From: Pantoea sp. Lij88
GTDB lineage: Bacteria; Pseudomonadota; Gammaproteobacteria; Enterobacterales; Enterobacteriaceae
Assembly: GCF_030062155.1 (NCBI RefSeq)
Contig: NZ_CP118269.1
Location: 2,108,001-2,172,000 of the forward strand
DNA length: 64,000 bases
Direction of reading: 5' to 3'
Numbering within the stretch: the stretch's first letter is position 1; each line of letters starts with the position of its first letter. The position numbers were made by a program, and so were the translations under genes. The notes below the pieces were generated by a model, which saw only the letters and a list, made by a program, of their open reading frames with translations, did not search any database and was not told the DNA's origin. Shown one piece after another: positions 1 to 9,192 of the stretch.

Positions 1-546
1 GTCGTCGCTTACTGCCGGGACATATTTGTCCAGCTTGAAGTCAGAACGCTTGATGGTGCCGGTGGCATCAAAACCAATCGCCTGCTTCTTCACCATTGGA
101 TGCTCGCCCTGCTTGTTCAGCGTCGCGTGCAGCGTAACTGGCTTAGTGATGCCTTTCAGGGTCAGGTTGCCTTCAACGTCAAATTTGTTGTCGCCCTTCG
201 CAACCACTTTGGTGCTGTGGAAGGTCGCCGTCGGGTATTTTGCGGTGTCAAAGTACTCAGCGCCTTTGAACTCTTTGGTCAACGCCGCAACGTGGCTGTC
301 GATTTTGCTGACTGGCAGGGTCACGTCAACGCGTGAGGCTTCCGGATGATCTTTATCGAACACCAGAGTACCGGATGCATCCGGGATATCCGCGGTTGGA
401 TTTGAGAAGCCAAAATGGTTCCAGGCAACAATTACCGACGTATGCTCAGGGTTCAGCTGGTAGTGCATCGCCTCAGCCTGCGATAACGGGGCGTAGAGGG
501 TTGCAGCAGCTAACAGGGGCAGTGCGATACGTTTGAAGTTCTTCAC
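1..546 (-). CDS. yceI: YceI-family periplasmic protein (partial, C-terminus outside window)
   Basis: Secreted YceI/lipocalin-like protein thought to bind isoprenoid-type lipids in the periplasm; its exact role is unsettled. The frame reads 182 codons from a GTG at 546-544, preceded by AAGGAAC at 552-558. It opens with a typical signal peptide (KR, then a hydrophobic LPLLAAATLYA stretch and an AEA-type cleavage site near residue 26). The mature part has the family pattern HYQLNPEHTSV, then WNHFGFSNP, then the LTLKGITKPVTL block. The E. coli protein is about 191 residues, so only the last few residues run off the window edge. It is transcribed away from the window and is separated from pqqF by about 115 bases that hold its promoter region. 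Confidence 0.9.
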   Translation of the reverse strand, partial: MKNFKRIALPLLAAATLYAPLSQAEAMHYQLNPEHTSVIVAWNHFGFSNPTADIPDASGTLVFDKDHPEASRVDVTLPVSKIDSHVAALTKEFKGAEYFDTAKYPTATFHSTKVVAKGDNKFDVEGNLTLKGITKPVTLHATLNKQGEHPMVKKQAIGFDATGTIKRSDFKLDKYVPAVSDD

Positions 547-661
547 GGTCAGTTCCTTATGCGGACAAAAGTAGATTGAGTGTGGTCCACTTTGCCCGGA
601 ATAGACAGTGAAGAGATTTGTCCGTAATTTTCAAATAAATTCAGCAACTTTATATCGGGTG

Positions 662-2938
662 CTATATATTTTCGCCCCCGGTGAACAGCACACGCCAGCG
701 GCGGCGATCCTGAATCAGCGTGCGGTGCAGCTGCTGCAGATCGATAAGCGTCAGCGCATCAATCTGCGACGCGTCCGGTTCTGCCAGACCATTTTCCCGG
801 CGTAACTGCGCCAGCGGCTGATCCACTTCCTGACTCAGCAGACGCGCTTTCAGTGCCACCAGATCACAACCTGCCAGCGCCTCATTCAGGGAACGCAAAA
901 AGTTGCGGCAGTAGCGCAGCAGAGAGAGCGCGCTGTAATCGGGCGACTGCAGCGCAAACAACACGCCGTCTTCATCGGCACAGCGCATATAGCGGCTGTT
1001 AACCACATAACCGATAGGCTGCTCAACGCGATAGCGCTGGAAGAAACGCGGCTCGTAGATCAGCGCCAGCGCGCGCAACGCGGTCAGCTGTTCAGGACGA
1101 TGCAGCGGAATAAACAGCACCAGCGCGTTATCCGTGCTGGCATGCAGCAGCCGCGTCATGCCGGTTTGCGTGGTCATGCGCTTTGGCGGCGTGGCCGGGT
1201 TAACCGGCAGCGACAGCGCGCTCAGCCGCCGGGCAATGCGGGAATGCAGCGCCGCGTTGCCGCCTTTCAGCGCCGCCCGCCAGCAATCCGGTGTAAAGGT
1301 TGCCGCCAGTTGGTAGGGCAACTGCCGCAGCAGCGCGCGGATAGCGATACTTTCGACAGGCGATGGCTTGTCCGCTCTAACCGGCAGAGCCAGCGCGGCG
1401 ACAATCTGGCTGAGCGCCTGGTCAGTCACGGCCTCATCGGCTGTCAGCTGGAGCGTCAGTTGCCATACGCCCTCCACTTCCTGCCAGCTGCCGTTACCGC
1501 CCTGATGACGAAGCGCAGCAAACAGCGGACGCAATCGCCGCCCCAGCGCGTCGCCCACCTCTGCGGTAAAGGTTGAGTAAAACTCCGGCCGCAGGATCAG
1601 CGTTGCCTGCAGGTCATCTGACTGATGATGCGGCAATGCCACGGCCTGCGCGGGCAGCGGCGCAGGCGTGATGACGGCATCAAGCGGATAGAAATCGAAA
1701 TTCACCGCGGGCAGCGCCTCAGGCGGCGATGGCTGCCAGTCGGTCAGCGCCAGGCTGAAGCCCTGCGTGACGAGGTTTTCCGTTGCCGGTTGCGGCGTGC
1801 AATGGAGCAGCGTGCCTGGCGCGCTGTTCAGTCTTTCCAGCAGCGGCAGCAGTGCAGGCAGCGTTTCATCCGGTGCAAAGCCGATAGCGCGCTGTCGCAG
1901 CTGCTCCATCGGTGACAGCGTCACAAATCGCTGCTTCGCCAGCTGATGATAGTGCTGATGTTGCGCCTCACCGGTCTGGCTTAGCGCGTTCAGATAGTGG
2001 TCAATCAGAAGATGGACGGTCTCAGGCTGCTGCGTTTCCACGCCCAGCGCCAGCCAGAGTGCGCCGCCCGCCTGATAGATCCACTTCAGCTCCAGCGACT
2101 CCGCCAGGCCCTGCTCGCGCAGGGTCGCCAGCAGCGATCCGGGCGCTTCATCCAGCAAAAACTCGCGCCATAACGTGACACCGTCACAATTATTCAGCAG
2201 CCAGCTGCGCCACAGCGCGGATGAGGCGGTTCCGGCCAGCTGCCAGCAGGCATTGCCGTTCAGCTGCGGCGGTGGCAAATCCTGCCGCCACTGACCGGCA
2301 GGCAGCGCGGCGGCAAACTGACGCGCCCGCTGTTCCAGCTCATCCAGTGTCTGCGGTCCCTGCAGCCAGAGCCGCATATTACTGGCGAAATAGTAGCGCT
2401 GATGGAACTGACGCAGCGCCCGTTGCAGCGCAGACATCTCGTCGCCAAAGCTCTCCCGGCTGCCGATGTGGAAGCGCTGAAATTCAGCGGGTGACTGCAC
2501 GGCATGCAACAGTGCCGCTTCAATGCGGGATGGCTGATGGCGCTGCAGCAGCTGATATTCGGCGTCGATGACCGCCACTTCCTGCGCGATCGCCTGATTA
2601 TCCAGCAGCGGAGAGACGATCATATCCTGCAGTCGCGCCAGCCCGTCAGCCAGCTGCGACGGCGTCACCTCAAAGAAGAACGCGCTGCGCCGGGCCAGCG
2701 TAGTGGCGTTAACCTTGCCGCCCTGCGTCTGGATCCAGCTCATCAGCCGGCCCTCATCCGGCCAGCCGCTGCTGCCGGTGAACAGCAGATGCTCCAGCAG
2801 ATGCGCCAGTCCGGGCCAGCGTTCAGGCTCGTCGTGGCTCCCTGCGCCCACCTGAATCAGGGCGGCGGCCTGGCTGGCATCAGCCTGATGCACCAGTTCA
2901 ACCGTCAGACCGTTTATCTCCAGGCAACGCGTTTTCAT
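662..2938 (-). CDS. pqqF: PqqF, M16-family zinc protease of PQQ biosynthesis
   Basis: Insulinase/pitrilysin-type metallopeptidase, thought to cut the modified PqqA peptide and free the cross-linked Glu-Tyr unit. At 758 residues it has the normal size for enterobacterial PqqF. The inverted zinc motif HLLEH is at residues 46-50 (His46, Glu49 catalytic, His50). Glu127, in VIDAE, is the expected third ligand 77 residues further on. The start codon overlaps the pqqE stop (ATGA), so the two genes are translationally coupled. It is the last gene of pqqABCDEF. The later domains are more variable, as is usual for the M16 family. Assignment rests on motif, length and operon position. Confidence 0.93.
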   Translation of the reverse strand: MKTRCLEINGLTVELVHQADASQAAALIQVGAGSHDEPERWPGLAHLLEHLLFTGSSGWPDEGRLMSWIQTQGGKVNATTLARRSAFFFEVTPSQLADGLARLQDMIVSPLLDNQAIAQEVAVIDAEYQLLQRHQPSRIEAALLHAVQSPAEFQRFHIGSRESFGDEMSALQRALRQFHQRYYFASNMRLWLQGPQTLDELEQRARQFAAALPAGQWRQDLPPPQLNGNACWQLAGTASSALWRSWLLNNCDGVTLWREFLLDEAPGSLLATLREQGLAESLELKWIYQAGGALWLALGVETQQPETVHLLIDHYLNALSQTGEAQHQHYHQLAKQRFVTLSPMEQLRQRAIGFAPDETLPALLPLLERLNSAPGTLLHCTPQPATENLVTQGFSLALTDWQPSPPEALPAVNFDFYPLDAVITPAPLPAQAVALPHHQSDDLQATLILRPEFYSTFTAEVGDALGRRLRPLFAALRHQGGNGSWQEVEGVWQLTLQLTADEAVTDQALSQIVAALALPVRADKPSPVESIAIRALLRQLPYQLAATFTPDCWRAALKGGNAALHSRIARRLSALSLPVNPATPPKRMTTQTGMTRLLHASTDNALVLFIPLHRPEQLTALRALALIYEPRFFQRYRVEQPIGYVVNSRYMRCADEDGVLFALQSPDYSALSLLRYCRNFLRSLNEALAGCDLVALKARLLSQEVDQPLAQLRRENGLAEPDASQIDALTLIDLQQLHRTLIQDRRRWRVLFTGGENI

Positions 2939-4080
2939 CAGAGGTTCCGTGTTTTGTAGATCAGTTGCGAGTTGCTGCGGTTGCGGAACTGCAGCTGACC
3001 AATTTTAATGTCGCTGCAATCCGCCTCACGCCGGGCTTCAAGGATTTTGCCGTGATGCGGCGATTTGCTGCAGACCGGATCGGTGTTGTCGGCATTGCCG
3101 GTCAGCATGAAAGCCTGACAGCGACAGCCGCCAAAGTCTTTCTCTTTCTCATCACAGGAGCGGCACGGCTCCGGCATCCAGTCGAAACCGCGATAGCGGT
3201 TAAAGCCGAACGAGTTATACCAGATATCGTCCAGGCGCTGCGTCAGTACTGACGGAAACTCGACCGGCAGCTGGCGCGCACTGTGGCAAGGCAGCGCGGT
3301 GCCCTCTGGCGTGACGCTGAGGAAGATCGCGCCCCAGCCCCCCATGCAGGGTTTAGGTCGCTCTTCGTAGTAGTCTGGCGTCACAAACAGCAGGTTGGTC
3401 AGATTGCCGGTGGTGCTCATCCGCTCACGGTAGGTTTTCACCACCGCTTCCGCACGGGCGATCTGCTCACGCGTCGGCAGCAGGCCTTCGCGATTGAGCT
3501 GCGCCCAGCCGTAGAACTGACAGGTCGCCAGCTCCACGTCATCCGCCTCCAGCTCAATGCAGAGGTCGATGATTTTATCGATCTGGTCGATGTTATGGCG
3601 ATGCAGCACGAAGTTCAGCACCATCGGATAGCCGTGGGCTTTTACCGCCTTTGCCATCTCCAGCTTCTGCTGAAACGCTTTTTTCGAACCGGCCAGCGCC
3701 GCATTCAGGGTTTCGTCACTCGCCTGGAAGCTGATCTGGATATGATCCAGACCCGCCTCGCTGAACGCATCCAGTTTCTTCTCGGTCAGGCCAATGCCGG
3801 AGGTGATCAGGTTGGTGTAGAAGCCAAGATCGCGCGCCGCTTTGATCAGCTCCGGCAGATCTTTACGCACCAGCGGCTCACCGCCCGAAAAACCGAGCTG
3901 GACGCTGCCCATCGCGCGCGCCTGACGAAAGACCTCAATCCACTGCTCCGTGGTCAGCTCCTTCTCCTGCTGCGCGAAATCCAGCGGGTTGGAGCAGTAA
4001 GGACACTGCAGCGGACAGCGATAGGTCAGCTCGGCCAGCAGCCAGAGCGGCGGATTCACGCCAGGTTTATGCGGGGTCAC
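2938..4080 (-). CDS. pqqE: PqqE, radical SAM peptide cyclase
   Basis: Forms the C-C bond between the conserved Glu and Tyr of PqqA, the first step of PQQ synthesis, using S-adenosylmethionine and an N-terminal 4Fe-4S cluster. I chose the GTG at 4080-4078, which gives 380 residues and puts the CxxxCxxC motif at Cys22, Cys26 and Cys29, as I recall for Klebsiella PqqE. An ATG at 4104 is also in frame and would add eight residues. A SPASM-type cysteine cluster with [16 protein letters not shown] lies near the C-terminus for auxiliary Fe-S clusters. The gene overlaps the end of pqqD, in keeping with PqqD acting as the PqqA chaperone for PqqE, and its stop overlaps pqqF. Confidence 0.95.
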   Translation of the reverse strand: MTPHKPGVNPPLWLLAELTYRCPLQCPYCSNPLDFAQQEKELTTEQWIEVFRQARAMGSVQLGFSGGEPLVRKDLPELIKAARDLGFYTNLITSGIGLTEKKLDAFSEAGLDHIQISFQASDETLNAALAGSKKAFQQKLEMAKAVKAHGYPMVLNFVLHRHNIDQIDKIIDLCIELEADDVELATCQFYGWAQLNREGLLPTREQIARAEAVVKTYRERMSTTGNLTNLLFVTPDYYEERPKPCMGGWGAIFLSVTPEGTALPCHSARQLPVEFPSVLTQRLDDIWYNSFGFNRYRGFDWMPEPCRSCDEKEKDFGGCRCQAFMLTGNADNTDPVCSKSPHHGKILEARREADCSDIKIGQLQFRNRSNSQLIYKTRNL

Positions 4081-4345
4081 GGAACTGTATCCACTTCTGT
4101 TCATAGGCTGACTGCAGGAACTCTAAAACATCCGGCCCTACACCGCCCGCTTCCGGAAAACGGCTATCCAGCGTCGCGATAATCGCGGCGATATCCTTTT
4201 TGCCATCCACCAGCTCAAGAATGGCGGCGGCGGTTTCGTTCAGCTTCGCCATGCCTTCGGGATAGAGCACCACATGGGTATCCTGGGCGGCTTCCCACTG
4301 CATGCGGTAGCCGCGACGAAACGCGGCAATCGAGTTTTCATTCAT
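4067..4345 (-). CDS. pqqD: PqqD, PqqA-binding peptide chaperone
   Basis: Small RiPP-recognition protein that binds the PqqA precursor and presents it to PqqE. It is 92 residues long, normal for the family, and has the characteristic [20 protein letters not shown] and [14 protein letters not shown] segments of the winged-helix recognition fold. It starts only three bases after pqqC ends and its last codons overlap the start of pqqE, so the C, D and E genes are tightly coupled. The ATG at 4345 has no strong competitor. Confidence 0.96.
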   Translation of the reverse strand: MNENSIAAFRRGYRMQWEAAQDTHVVLYPEGMAKLNETAAAILELVDGKKDIAAIIATLDSRFPEAGGVGPDVLEFLQSAYEQKWIQFRDPA

Positions 4346-4348
4346 CTG

Positions 4349-5104
4349 TTATACCAGTCGGGTGGTGTGCCACGCCGCCTTGTCGGTGACGGTGTGATAA
4401 GGCGGACGTTTCAGCTCGTAAGCCATGGTCATGGCGTCCAGCATGCTCCATAAAATATCGAGCTTAAACTGCAAAATTTCCAGCATCCGGTTCTGCGTTT
4501 CCGCGGTAGTGAAATACTCCAGTGCCAGCGCCAGACCATGTTCCACATCGCGGTTTGCCTGACCCAGGCGGCTGCGGAAGTAGAAATAGCCCTCTTCTTT
4601 GATCCACGGATAGTGCTGCGGCCAGCTGTCGAGCCGCGACTGATGGATCTGCGGGGCGAACAGCTCGGTCAGGGAGCTGCAGGCCGCCTCCTGCCAGTTG
4701 GCGCGGCGGGCGAAGTTAATGTAAGCATCGACCGCGAAGCGCACGCCCGGCAGCACATGCTGCTCTGACAATAATTCTTCGCGCGTCAGCCCGACCGCCT
4801 CGCCCAGCCGCAGCCAGGCCTCAATGCCGCCCTCTTCGCCGTTGCTGCCGTCGTGGTCCAGGATGCGCTGCACCCATTTGCGTCGGGTGGCCGGATCGGG
4901 GCAGTTCGCCATGATCGCCGCATCTTTCAGTGGAATAGTGGTCTGGTAATAGAAGCGGTTCGCCACCCAGCCCTGAATCTGCTCGCGCGTGGCCTGACCG
5001 TTATGCATCGCGATGTGATACGGGTGATGGATATGGTAGTAAGCGCCTTTGTCGCGCAGGGCCTGTTCAAAAGCCTGCGGTGACAGCGTGTCAGTGATCT
5101 GCAT
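4349..5104 (-). CDS. pqqC: PqqC, pyrroloquinoline-quinone synthase
   Basis: Cofactor-free oxidase that carries out the final ring closure and eight-electron oxidation to PQQ. It is 251 residues long, as in Klebsiella PqqC. The N-terminal [21 protein letters not shown] segment and the later [19 protein letters not shown] segment are typical of this TENA/PQQC-like helical fold and carry the His, Tyr and Arg residues that line the active site. It follows pqqB after three bases and precedes pqqD by three bases, in the standard operon order. Confidence 0.97.
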   Translation of the reverse strand: MQITDTLSPQAFEQALRDKGAYYHIHHPYHIAMHNGQATREQIQGWVANRFYYQTTIPLKDAAIMANCPDPATRRKWVQRILDHDGSNGEEGGIEAWLRLGEAVGLTREELLSEQHVLPGVRFAVDAYINFARRANWQEAACSSLTELFAPQIHQSRLDSWPQHYPWIKEEGYFYFRSRLGQANRDVEHGLALALEYFTTAETQNRMLEILQFKLDILWSMLDAMTMAYELKRPPYHTVTDKAAWHTTRLV

Positions 5105-5107
5105 GAT

Positions 5108-6025
5108 TTAGCCCTGAAGGTGGATCGCCATCCCGTCCCAGCTCACCTCAATTCCCTGCTCCGTCAGAAACTGACGCTGCGGTGACTGCTCGTTAAGGAT
5201 CGGATTGGTGTTGTTAATGTGGATCAGAATTTTGCGTTCAGCCGGCAGCGACGCCAGCAGCGCCATCAGTCCCTGCTCTTCCGCCAGCGCCAGATGCCCC
5301 ATCGCTTTGCCGGTATTGTGCCCCACGCCGGTGGTGAGCAGTTCATCATCCTGCCAGACGGTGCCATCAATCAGCAGGCAATCCGCTTTTTGCAGCCACG
5401 GCAGGATCACCGCATCCGGCTCGCCCAGACCTGGCGCGTAGAGCAGCGTCTGGCCATTCGCCCGGTTCTCAATAAACAGCGCCACGTTATGGCCAGCCAG
5501 CGGCCGGTCGCGATACGGCGAGTAAGGCGGTGCATTGCTGATGATAGGAATCGCGGTGAACTGCAGATCGGTGCAGACATCGACGCTGAACGGCGTCAGT
5601 GGCGCAATCGGCCGGTGCTGTAAGCCGCCGTTCCAGTGGGTGAGCATCGGAAAGATCGGGAAGCCGGTGCTGAGGTCGGCATGCACTTCCGGCGTACACC
5701 ACACCTGATGCGGGCAGCCCTCACGCAGGCTCAGCAGCCCGGTGGTGTGATCGATCTGGCTGTCGGTAAGGATGATCCCTCCGATCGCCGTGCCGCGCAG
5801 TACACCTTTACGGGTCAGTTCCGGCGTATGCAGGATCTGCTGGCTGATGTCGGGTGAGGCATTGCATAACACCCAGTCTTCGCCATTATCGCTGAGGATA
5901 ATCGACGATTGCGTACGTGCCTGGGCCTGGATTGAGCCATTACGCACGCCGTGGCAGTTAGCGCAGTTACAGTTCCACTGCGGAAACCCGCCACCCGCGG
6001 CTGAACCGAGGATTTTGATAAACAT
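5108..6025 (-). CDS. pqqB: PqqB, metallo-beta-lactamase-fold oxygenase
   Basis: Iron-dependent hydroxylase of PQQ synthesis that acts on the tyrosine-derived ring before PqqC. At 305 residues it has the family length. It opens with [19 protein letters not shown] and a Cys-rich CNCANCHG stretch that can bind zinc. [11 protein letters not shown] carries the degenerate metallo-hydrolase metal site, where canonical beta-lactamases have HxHxDH. It lies directly behind the hairpin that follows pqqA, so its transcription level should depend on read-through of that hairpin. Confidence 0.96.
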   Translation of the reverse strand: MFIKILGSAAGGGFPQWNCNCANCHGVRNGSIQAQARTQSSIILSDNGEDWVLCNASPDISQQILHTPELTRKGVLRGTAIGGIILTDSQIDHTTGLLSLREGCPHQVWCTPEVHADLSTGFPIFPMLTHWNGGLQHRPIAPLTPFSVDVCTDLQFTAIPIISNAPPYSPYRDRPLAGHNVALFIENRANGQTLLYAPGLGEPDAVILPWLQKADCLLIDGTVWQDDELLTTGVGHNTGKAMGHLALAEEQGLMALLASLPAERKILIHINNTNPILNEQSPQRQFLTEQGIEVSWDGMAIHLQG

Positions 6026-6044
6026 AGAGGAAAACCAAAAGTTG

Positions 6045-6073
6045 AAAAAAAATGCCCGCTCAGAGGGCGGGCA
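6045..6073 (-). terminator. Terminator-like attenuator between pqqA and pqqB
   Basis: On the minus strand a 7-bp perfect stem (TGCCCGC / GCGGGCA, 6053-6059 with 6067-6073) with a 7-base loop is followed by eight T residues (6045-6052). It lies inside the operon, after pqqA and before pqqB, so it should act as a partial terminator giving much more pqqA message than pqqBCDEF message. This suits a peptide substrate that is consumed one-for-one while the enzymes turn over. Confidence 0.8.
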
Positions 6074-6079
6074 GAACGA

Positions 6080-6151
6080 TTAACGGTTGGAGATGTAAAG
6101 AGTCACTTCCAGACCGAGACGCATATCAACGAAAGTTGGTTTTTTCCACAT
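6080..6151 (-). CDS. pqqA: PqqA, 23-residue PQQ precursor peptide
   Basis: Ribosomally made precursor whose Glu15 and Tyr19 supply all carbon and nitrogen of PQQ. The reading frame runs from ATG 6151 to TAA 6080 and ends with EVTLYISNR, with the required E-x3-Y spacing. The start MWKKPTFVDMRLGL is the usual leader that PqqD binds. AGGAAG lies just upstream of the ATG. The gene leads the pqq operon, and a strong hairpin with a T-run follows it before pqqB. Confidence 0.97.
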   Translation of the reverse strand: MWKKPTFVDMRLGLEVTLYISNR

Positions 6152-6294
6152 GAGTTACTTCCTCTTGGTTAACAGTAAATGAGCTGCCTGAAATCAGCGT
6201 GACCGGCAATGAATGAGACCGCCGTCACAATTTCCAGGCAGATGTTGCGCCAATGGCGCGTCGGGATCAAGTCCGGAACGTAAGGAAATTGTTA

Positions 6295-7311
6295 TCACAG
6301 CCCGGTCAGTTGTAAAACCCGCTGCCAGTTTCCCCATGCCAGTTTCTCTGTCAGTGTCTGATCATAGCCCGCTTCCTGAAAAGCGGCGAGCAATCGCGGC
6401 ATTCCGCTGACATCGCCCAGCGCTGCCGGAGGGGTAATCCCGTCGAAATCGGAGCCAAAGGCCACATGGTCGCCGCCCATTATCTTCATCAGGTGATCAC
6501 AATGCTTAACAATTTCTGTTAATGGTGTGTCAGCGTCGCGTTTACCGTCGGCGCGAAGAAAGGCATTGCCGAAATTGATGCCGACCAGGCCGCCGCTGTC
6601 GCGGATCGCCTCCAGCTGATCATCGGTCAGATTACGCGGCTGCGGACAGAGGGCATGCGCGTTGGAGTGGCTGGCAACCAGCGGCGCACCGGAAAGCCGG
6701 GCGGTCTCCCAGAACGTCTTACTGTTCATGTGCGACACGTCGATCATCATCTTCAGCTCACCCGCCTGCTGAATCAGTTTTTCACCGGCAGCGGTCAGGC
6801 CCGGTCCGGTATCCGGCGAGCCAGGAAAGGTGCCACTGACGCCTTCACCAAAGCGACTGCGCAGGTTCCAGAATGGCCCGATGCTGCGCACACCGGCCTG
6901 CCAGAAGGCGTGCAGTTGCTCACCCTCCTCATCCAGCGCATCGGCACCTTCGATGTGGGCCACCATCGCCAGCACACCGTCGGCGCGGCAGGCGGCAATG
7001 TCCTCACTGCTGCGGCAGAGTCGCGCCCGTCCGCCGGACGCATCGGCCAGCTGCTGCAGGATGCCGAGCTGCTGCCACATGATCTCCAGCGGCTGATACG
7101 GCTCCCCGGCGCGTGCCGGAATGGTGCGGGCGATGTACTCCTGCGGCGGCACAAAGATCGCAAACAGCCCCCCGCCCATTTCGCCCTGCTGAATGCGCGG
7201 AAAGTCGAGATGGCCCCGTTCAATACCCTGAAAAAACGCCTGCGCAGGCGCATCGCGATGATGCAGCCAGAGGTTGAGCAACAGATCGTTGTGACCGTCA
7301 AAAATCAGCAT
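6295..7311 (-). CDS. Membrane dipeptidase (renal dipeptidase family, M19)
   Basis: Zinc dipeptidase of 338 residues. Family motifs are present in order: DGHND at residues 5-9 (His7 and Asp9 bind metal), AHIEGADAL near residue 118 with the bridging Glu, DVSHMN near 194, SHSNAH near 216 and GSDFDG near 287 with the catalytic-site Asp. There is no signal peptide, so it is probably cytoplasmic. It lies upstream of pqqA on the same strand, with a 143-base gap that probably holds the pqqA promoter. A role in processing PqqA-derived dipeptides or in recycling the peptide remnants is an inference from position only. General dipeptide turnover is the safe reading. Confidence 0.9.
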   Translation of the reverse strand: MLIFDGHNDLLLNLWLHHRDAPAQAFFQGIERGHLDFPRIQQGEMGGGLFAIFVPPQEYIARTIPARAGEPYQPLEIMWQQLGILQQLADASGGRARLCRSSEDIAACRADGVLAMVAHIEGADALDEEGEQLHAFWQAGVRSIGPFWNLRSRFGEGVSGTFPGSPDTGPGLTAAGEKLIQQAGELKMMIDVSHMNSKTFWETARLSGAPLVASHSNAHALCPQPRNLTDDQLEAIRDSGGLVGINFGNAFLRADGKRDADTPLTEIVKHCDHLMKIMGGDHVAFGSDFDGITPPAALGDVSGMPRLLAAFQEAGYDQTLTEKLAWGNWQRVLQLTGL

Positions 7312-7476
7312 AAGCGTTCACCCAAAGAAACAGGCGACCATGCTAACCCCACCTGGCGGATTCATCAAACAGACGCACGCAGCGTGTTGTCACTTTTGCG
7401 CATCAGGTTGTCAGCATTGCGCGCGCGGCCCGCAGGGCGTGTCGGCAGACTGGTAAAAAAACAAAAGGAGATTCCT

Positions 7477-9192
7477 GTGCTGACTCAACCTGCTGATAAA
7501 TATCGTGCCTCCCCGGTCGTGTCCCTGCCCGACCGCCAGTGGCCTTCGCGCCAGCTCACCCAGGCTCCGCGCTGGCTCTCTACCGATTTGCGTGATGGCA
7601 ATCAGGCGCTGGCTGAACCGATGGATCGGGAGCGGAAGATGGCCTTCTGGGATCTGCTGCTGCGCTGCGGGTTCCGCGAGATTGAGGTCGCCTTTCCCTC
7701 GGCGTCGCAGACGGATTTCGATTTCGTCCGCGATCTGATTGAGCAGCAGCGCATCCCGGAGGAGGTGACGTTACAGGTGCTGACCCAGGCACGCGAGGAT
7801 CTGATTGCCCGCACGTTTGTCGCGCTGCAGGGTGTGCCGCGCGCCATTGTGCATCTCTATAACGCCACCGCGCCGCTGTTTCGCGAGCGGGTGTTTAAAC
7901 AGAGCAAAGCGGAAATCGTCGCGCTGGCGACGGCCGGTGCACGGCAGATCCGTGCGGAATGCGAGGCGCAGCCGGAGACCCAATGGACCTTTGAATATTC
8001 CCCGGAGACCTTCTGCTTTACCGAGCCGGCGTTTGTGCTGGAGATTTGCGAAGCGGTGGCCGATGTCTGGCAGCCTGACGCGCAGCGGCCGATGATCATT
8101 AACCTGCCCGCCACGGTGGAAGTGAATACGCCCAACGTCTATGCCGATCAGATTGAGTTTTTCTGCCGTCACTTCAGCCGCCGCGACGCCGTCTGCATCA
8201 GCGTGCATCCGCACAACGATCGCGGCACCGGCGTCGCCTGTGCCGAACTGGCGCTGCTGGCGGGCGCTGACCGGGTGGAGGGCTGCCTGTTTGGCAACGG
8301 CGAACGCACCGGCAATGTGGACCTGGTAACGCTGGCGCTGAATCTCTATACCCAGGGCGTGTCGCCGCAGCTCGATTTCAGCCAGATGCATGAGGTTATC
8401 GAGGTGGTGACCCGCTGCAACCAATTGCCGGTTCATCCGCGTCATCCCTATGCGGGCGAACTGGTCTTCACCGCCTTCTCCGGTTCTCATCAGGATGCAA
8501 TTAAAAAAGGATTCGCCATCCGCGCCGAACGGCAGGAGAAAGAGTGGCAGATGCCCTACCTGCCGCTGGATCCTGCCGACATTGGCTGCAGCTATGAGGC
8601 GGTGATCCGCGTGAACAGTCAGTCGGGAAAAAGCGGTGCCGCCTGGCTGCTGGAGCAGAATCACGGGTTACAGATGCCGCGTGCGCTGCAGCAGGATTTC
8701 AGCCGCTGTGTTCAGCAGGAGACGGACCGGCACGGCGGCGAGATGACGCACTACGCGCTGTGGCAGCTCTTCTGCCGCCAGTATGGCGTGACACAGCCTG
8801 CGGTGGCCTTGCAGCGGGCAGACAGCCAGAGTGACAGCGGCGGACAGACGCAGATCAGCGCCAGCGTCGTGGTTCAGCAGCGCTCGCTGACATTGAGCGG
8901 TAGCGGAAACGGCTGGCTGTCGGCGGCGGTGAATGCCCTGCGCAGCGCGTTTGACCTGCAGCTGACCATTGAGGACTATCACGAGCATACGCTGGGACGG
9001 CGCAGCGACAGCCGTTCTGTAGCCTATATCAGCTGCGTGGATGCCCGTGGTGTACGGGCCTGGGGAGTGAGTATTGATAACGATACGGCCCGCGCCGCAT
9101 TGCAGGCGCTGCTCAGCGCGGCAGGCCAGTTTCTGCAGGCGGAAAGTAGTCAGTGGGCGCAACGCCCAGCAGACGACGAAACATCGCACTAA
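7477..9192 (+). CDS. leuA: 2-isopropylmalate synthase, stand-alone LeuA2-like form
   Basis: Condenses acetyl-CoA with 2-ketoisovalerate in leucine synthesis, or a related 2-oxoacid in a side pathway. I chose the GTG at 7477 because AAAGGAG sits seven bases upstream; the frame stays open further 5' only as antisense of the dipeptidase. The product has 571 residues. The catalytic TIM barrel shows RDGNQ at 39-43, HPHNDRGTG starting at 244 (metal His244 and His246) and GNGERTGN starting at 273. A C-terminal LeuA allosteric-type domain follows a linker. This is the longer type of about 560 residues, distinct from the leuABCD-operon enzyme usual in Enterobacterales, so it may be a paralogue. Its 3' end overlaps the convergent araC-type gene by 80 bases. 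Confidence 0.85.
   Translation: MLTQPADKYRASPVVSLPDRQWPSRQLTQAPRWLSTDLRDGNQALAEPMDRERKMAFWDLLLRCGFREIEVAFPSASQTDFDFVRDLIEQQRIPEEVTLQVLTQAREDLIARTFVALQGVPRAIVHLYNATAPLFRERVFKQSKAEIVALATAGARQIRAECEAQPETQWTFEYSPETFCFTEPAFVLEICEAVADVWQPDAQRPMIINLPATVEVNTPNVYADQIEFFCRHFSRRDAVCISVHPHNDRGTGVACAELALLAGADRVEGCLFGNGERTGNVDLVTLALNLYTQGVSPQLDFSQMHEVIEVVTRCNQLPVHPRHPYAGELVFTAFSGSHQDAIKKGFAIRAERQEKEWQMPYLPLDPADIGCSYEAVIRVNSQSGKSGAAWLLEQNHGLQMPRALQQDFSRCVQQETDRHGGEMTHYALWQLFCRQYGVTQPAVALQRADSQSDSGGQTQISASVVVQQRSLTLSGSGNGWLSAAVNALRSAFDLQLTIEDYHEHTLGRRSDSRSVAYISCVDARGVRAWGVSIDNDTARAALQALLSAAGQFLQAESSQWAQRPADDETSH

Noticed and set aside
1100..2959. Several plus-strand frames opposite pqqF
   Set aside because: Arg/Gln-rich translations typical of antisense frames in GC-rich genes; no family features.
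6655..7476. N-terminal extension of the isopropylmalate synthase frame
   Set aside because: It is antisense to the dipeptidase, lacks family sequence, and a GTG with AAAGGAG at 7477 is the natural start.
7771..8664. 297-codon minus-strand frame opposite the isopropylmalate synthase gene
   Set aside because: It is the complement of a conserved enzyme and has no domain of its own.
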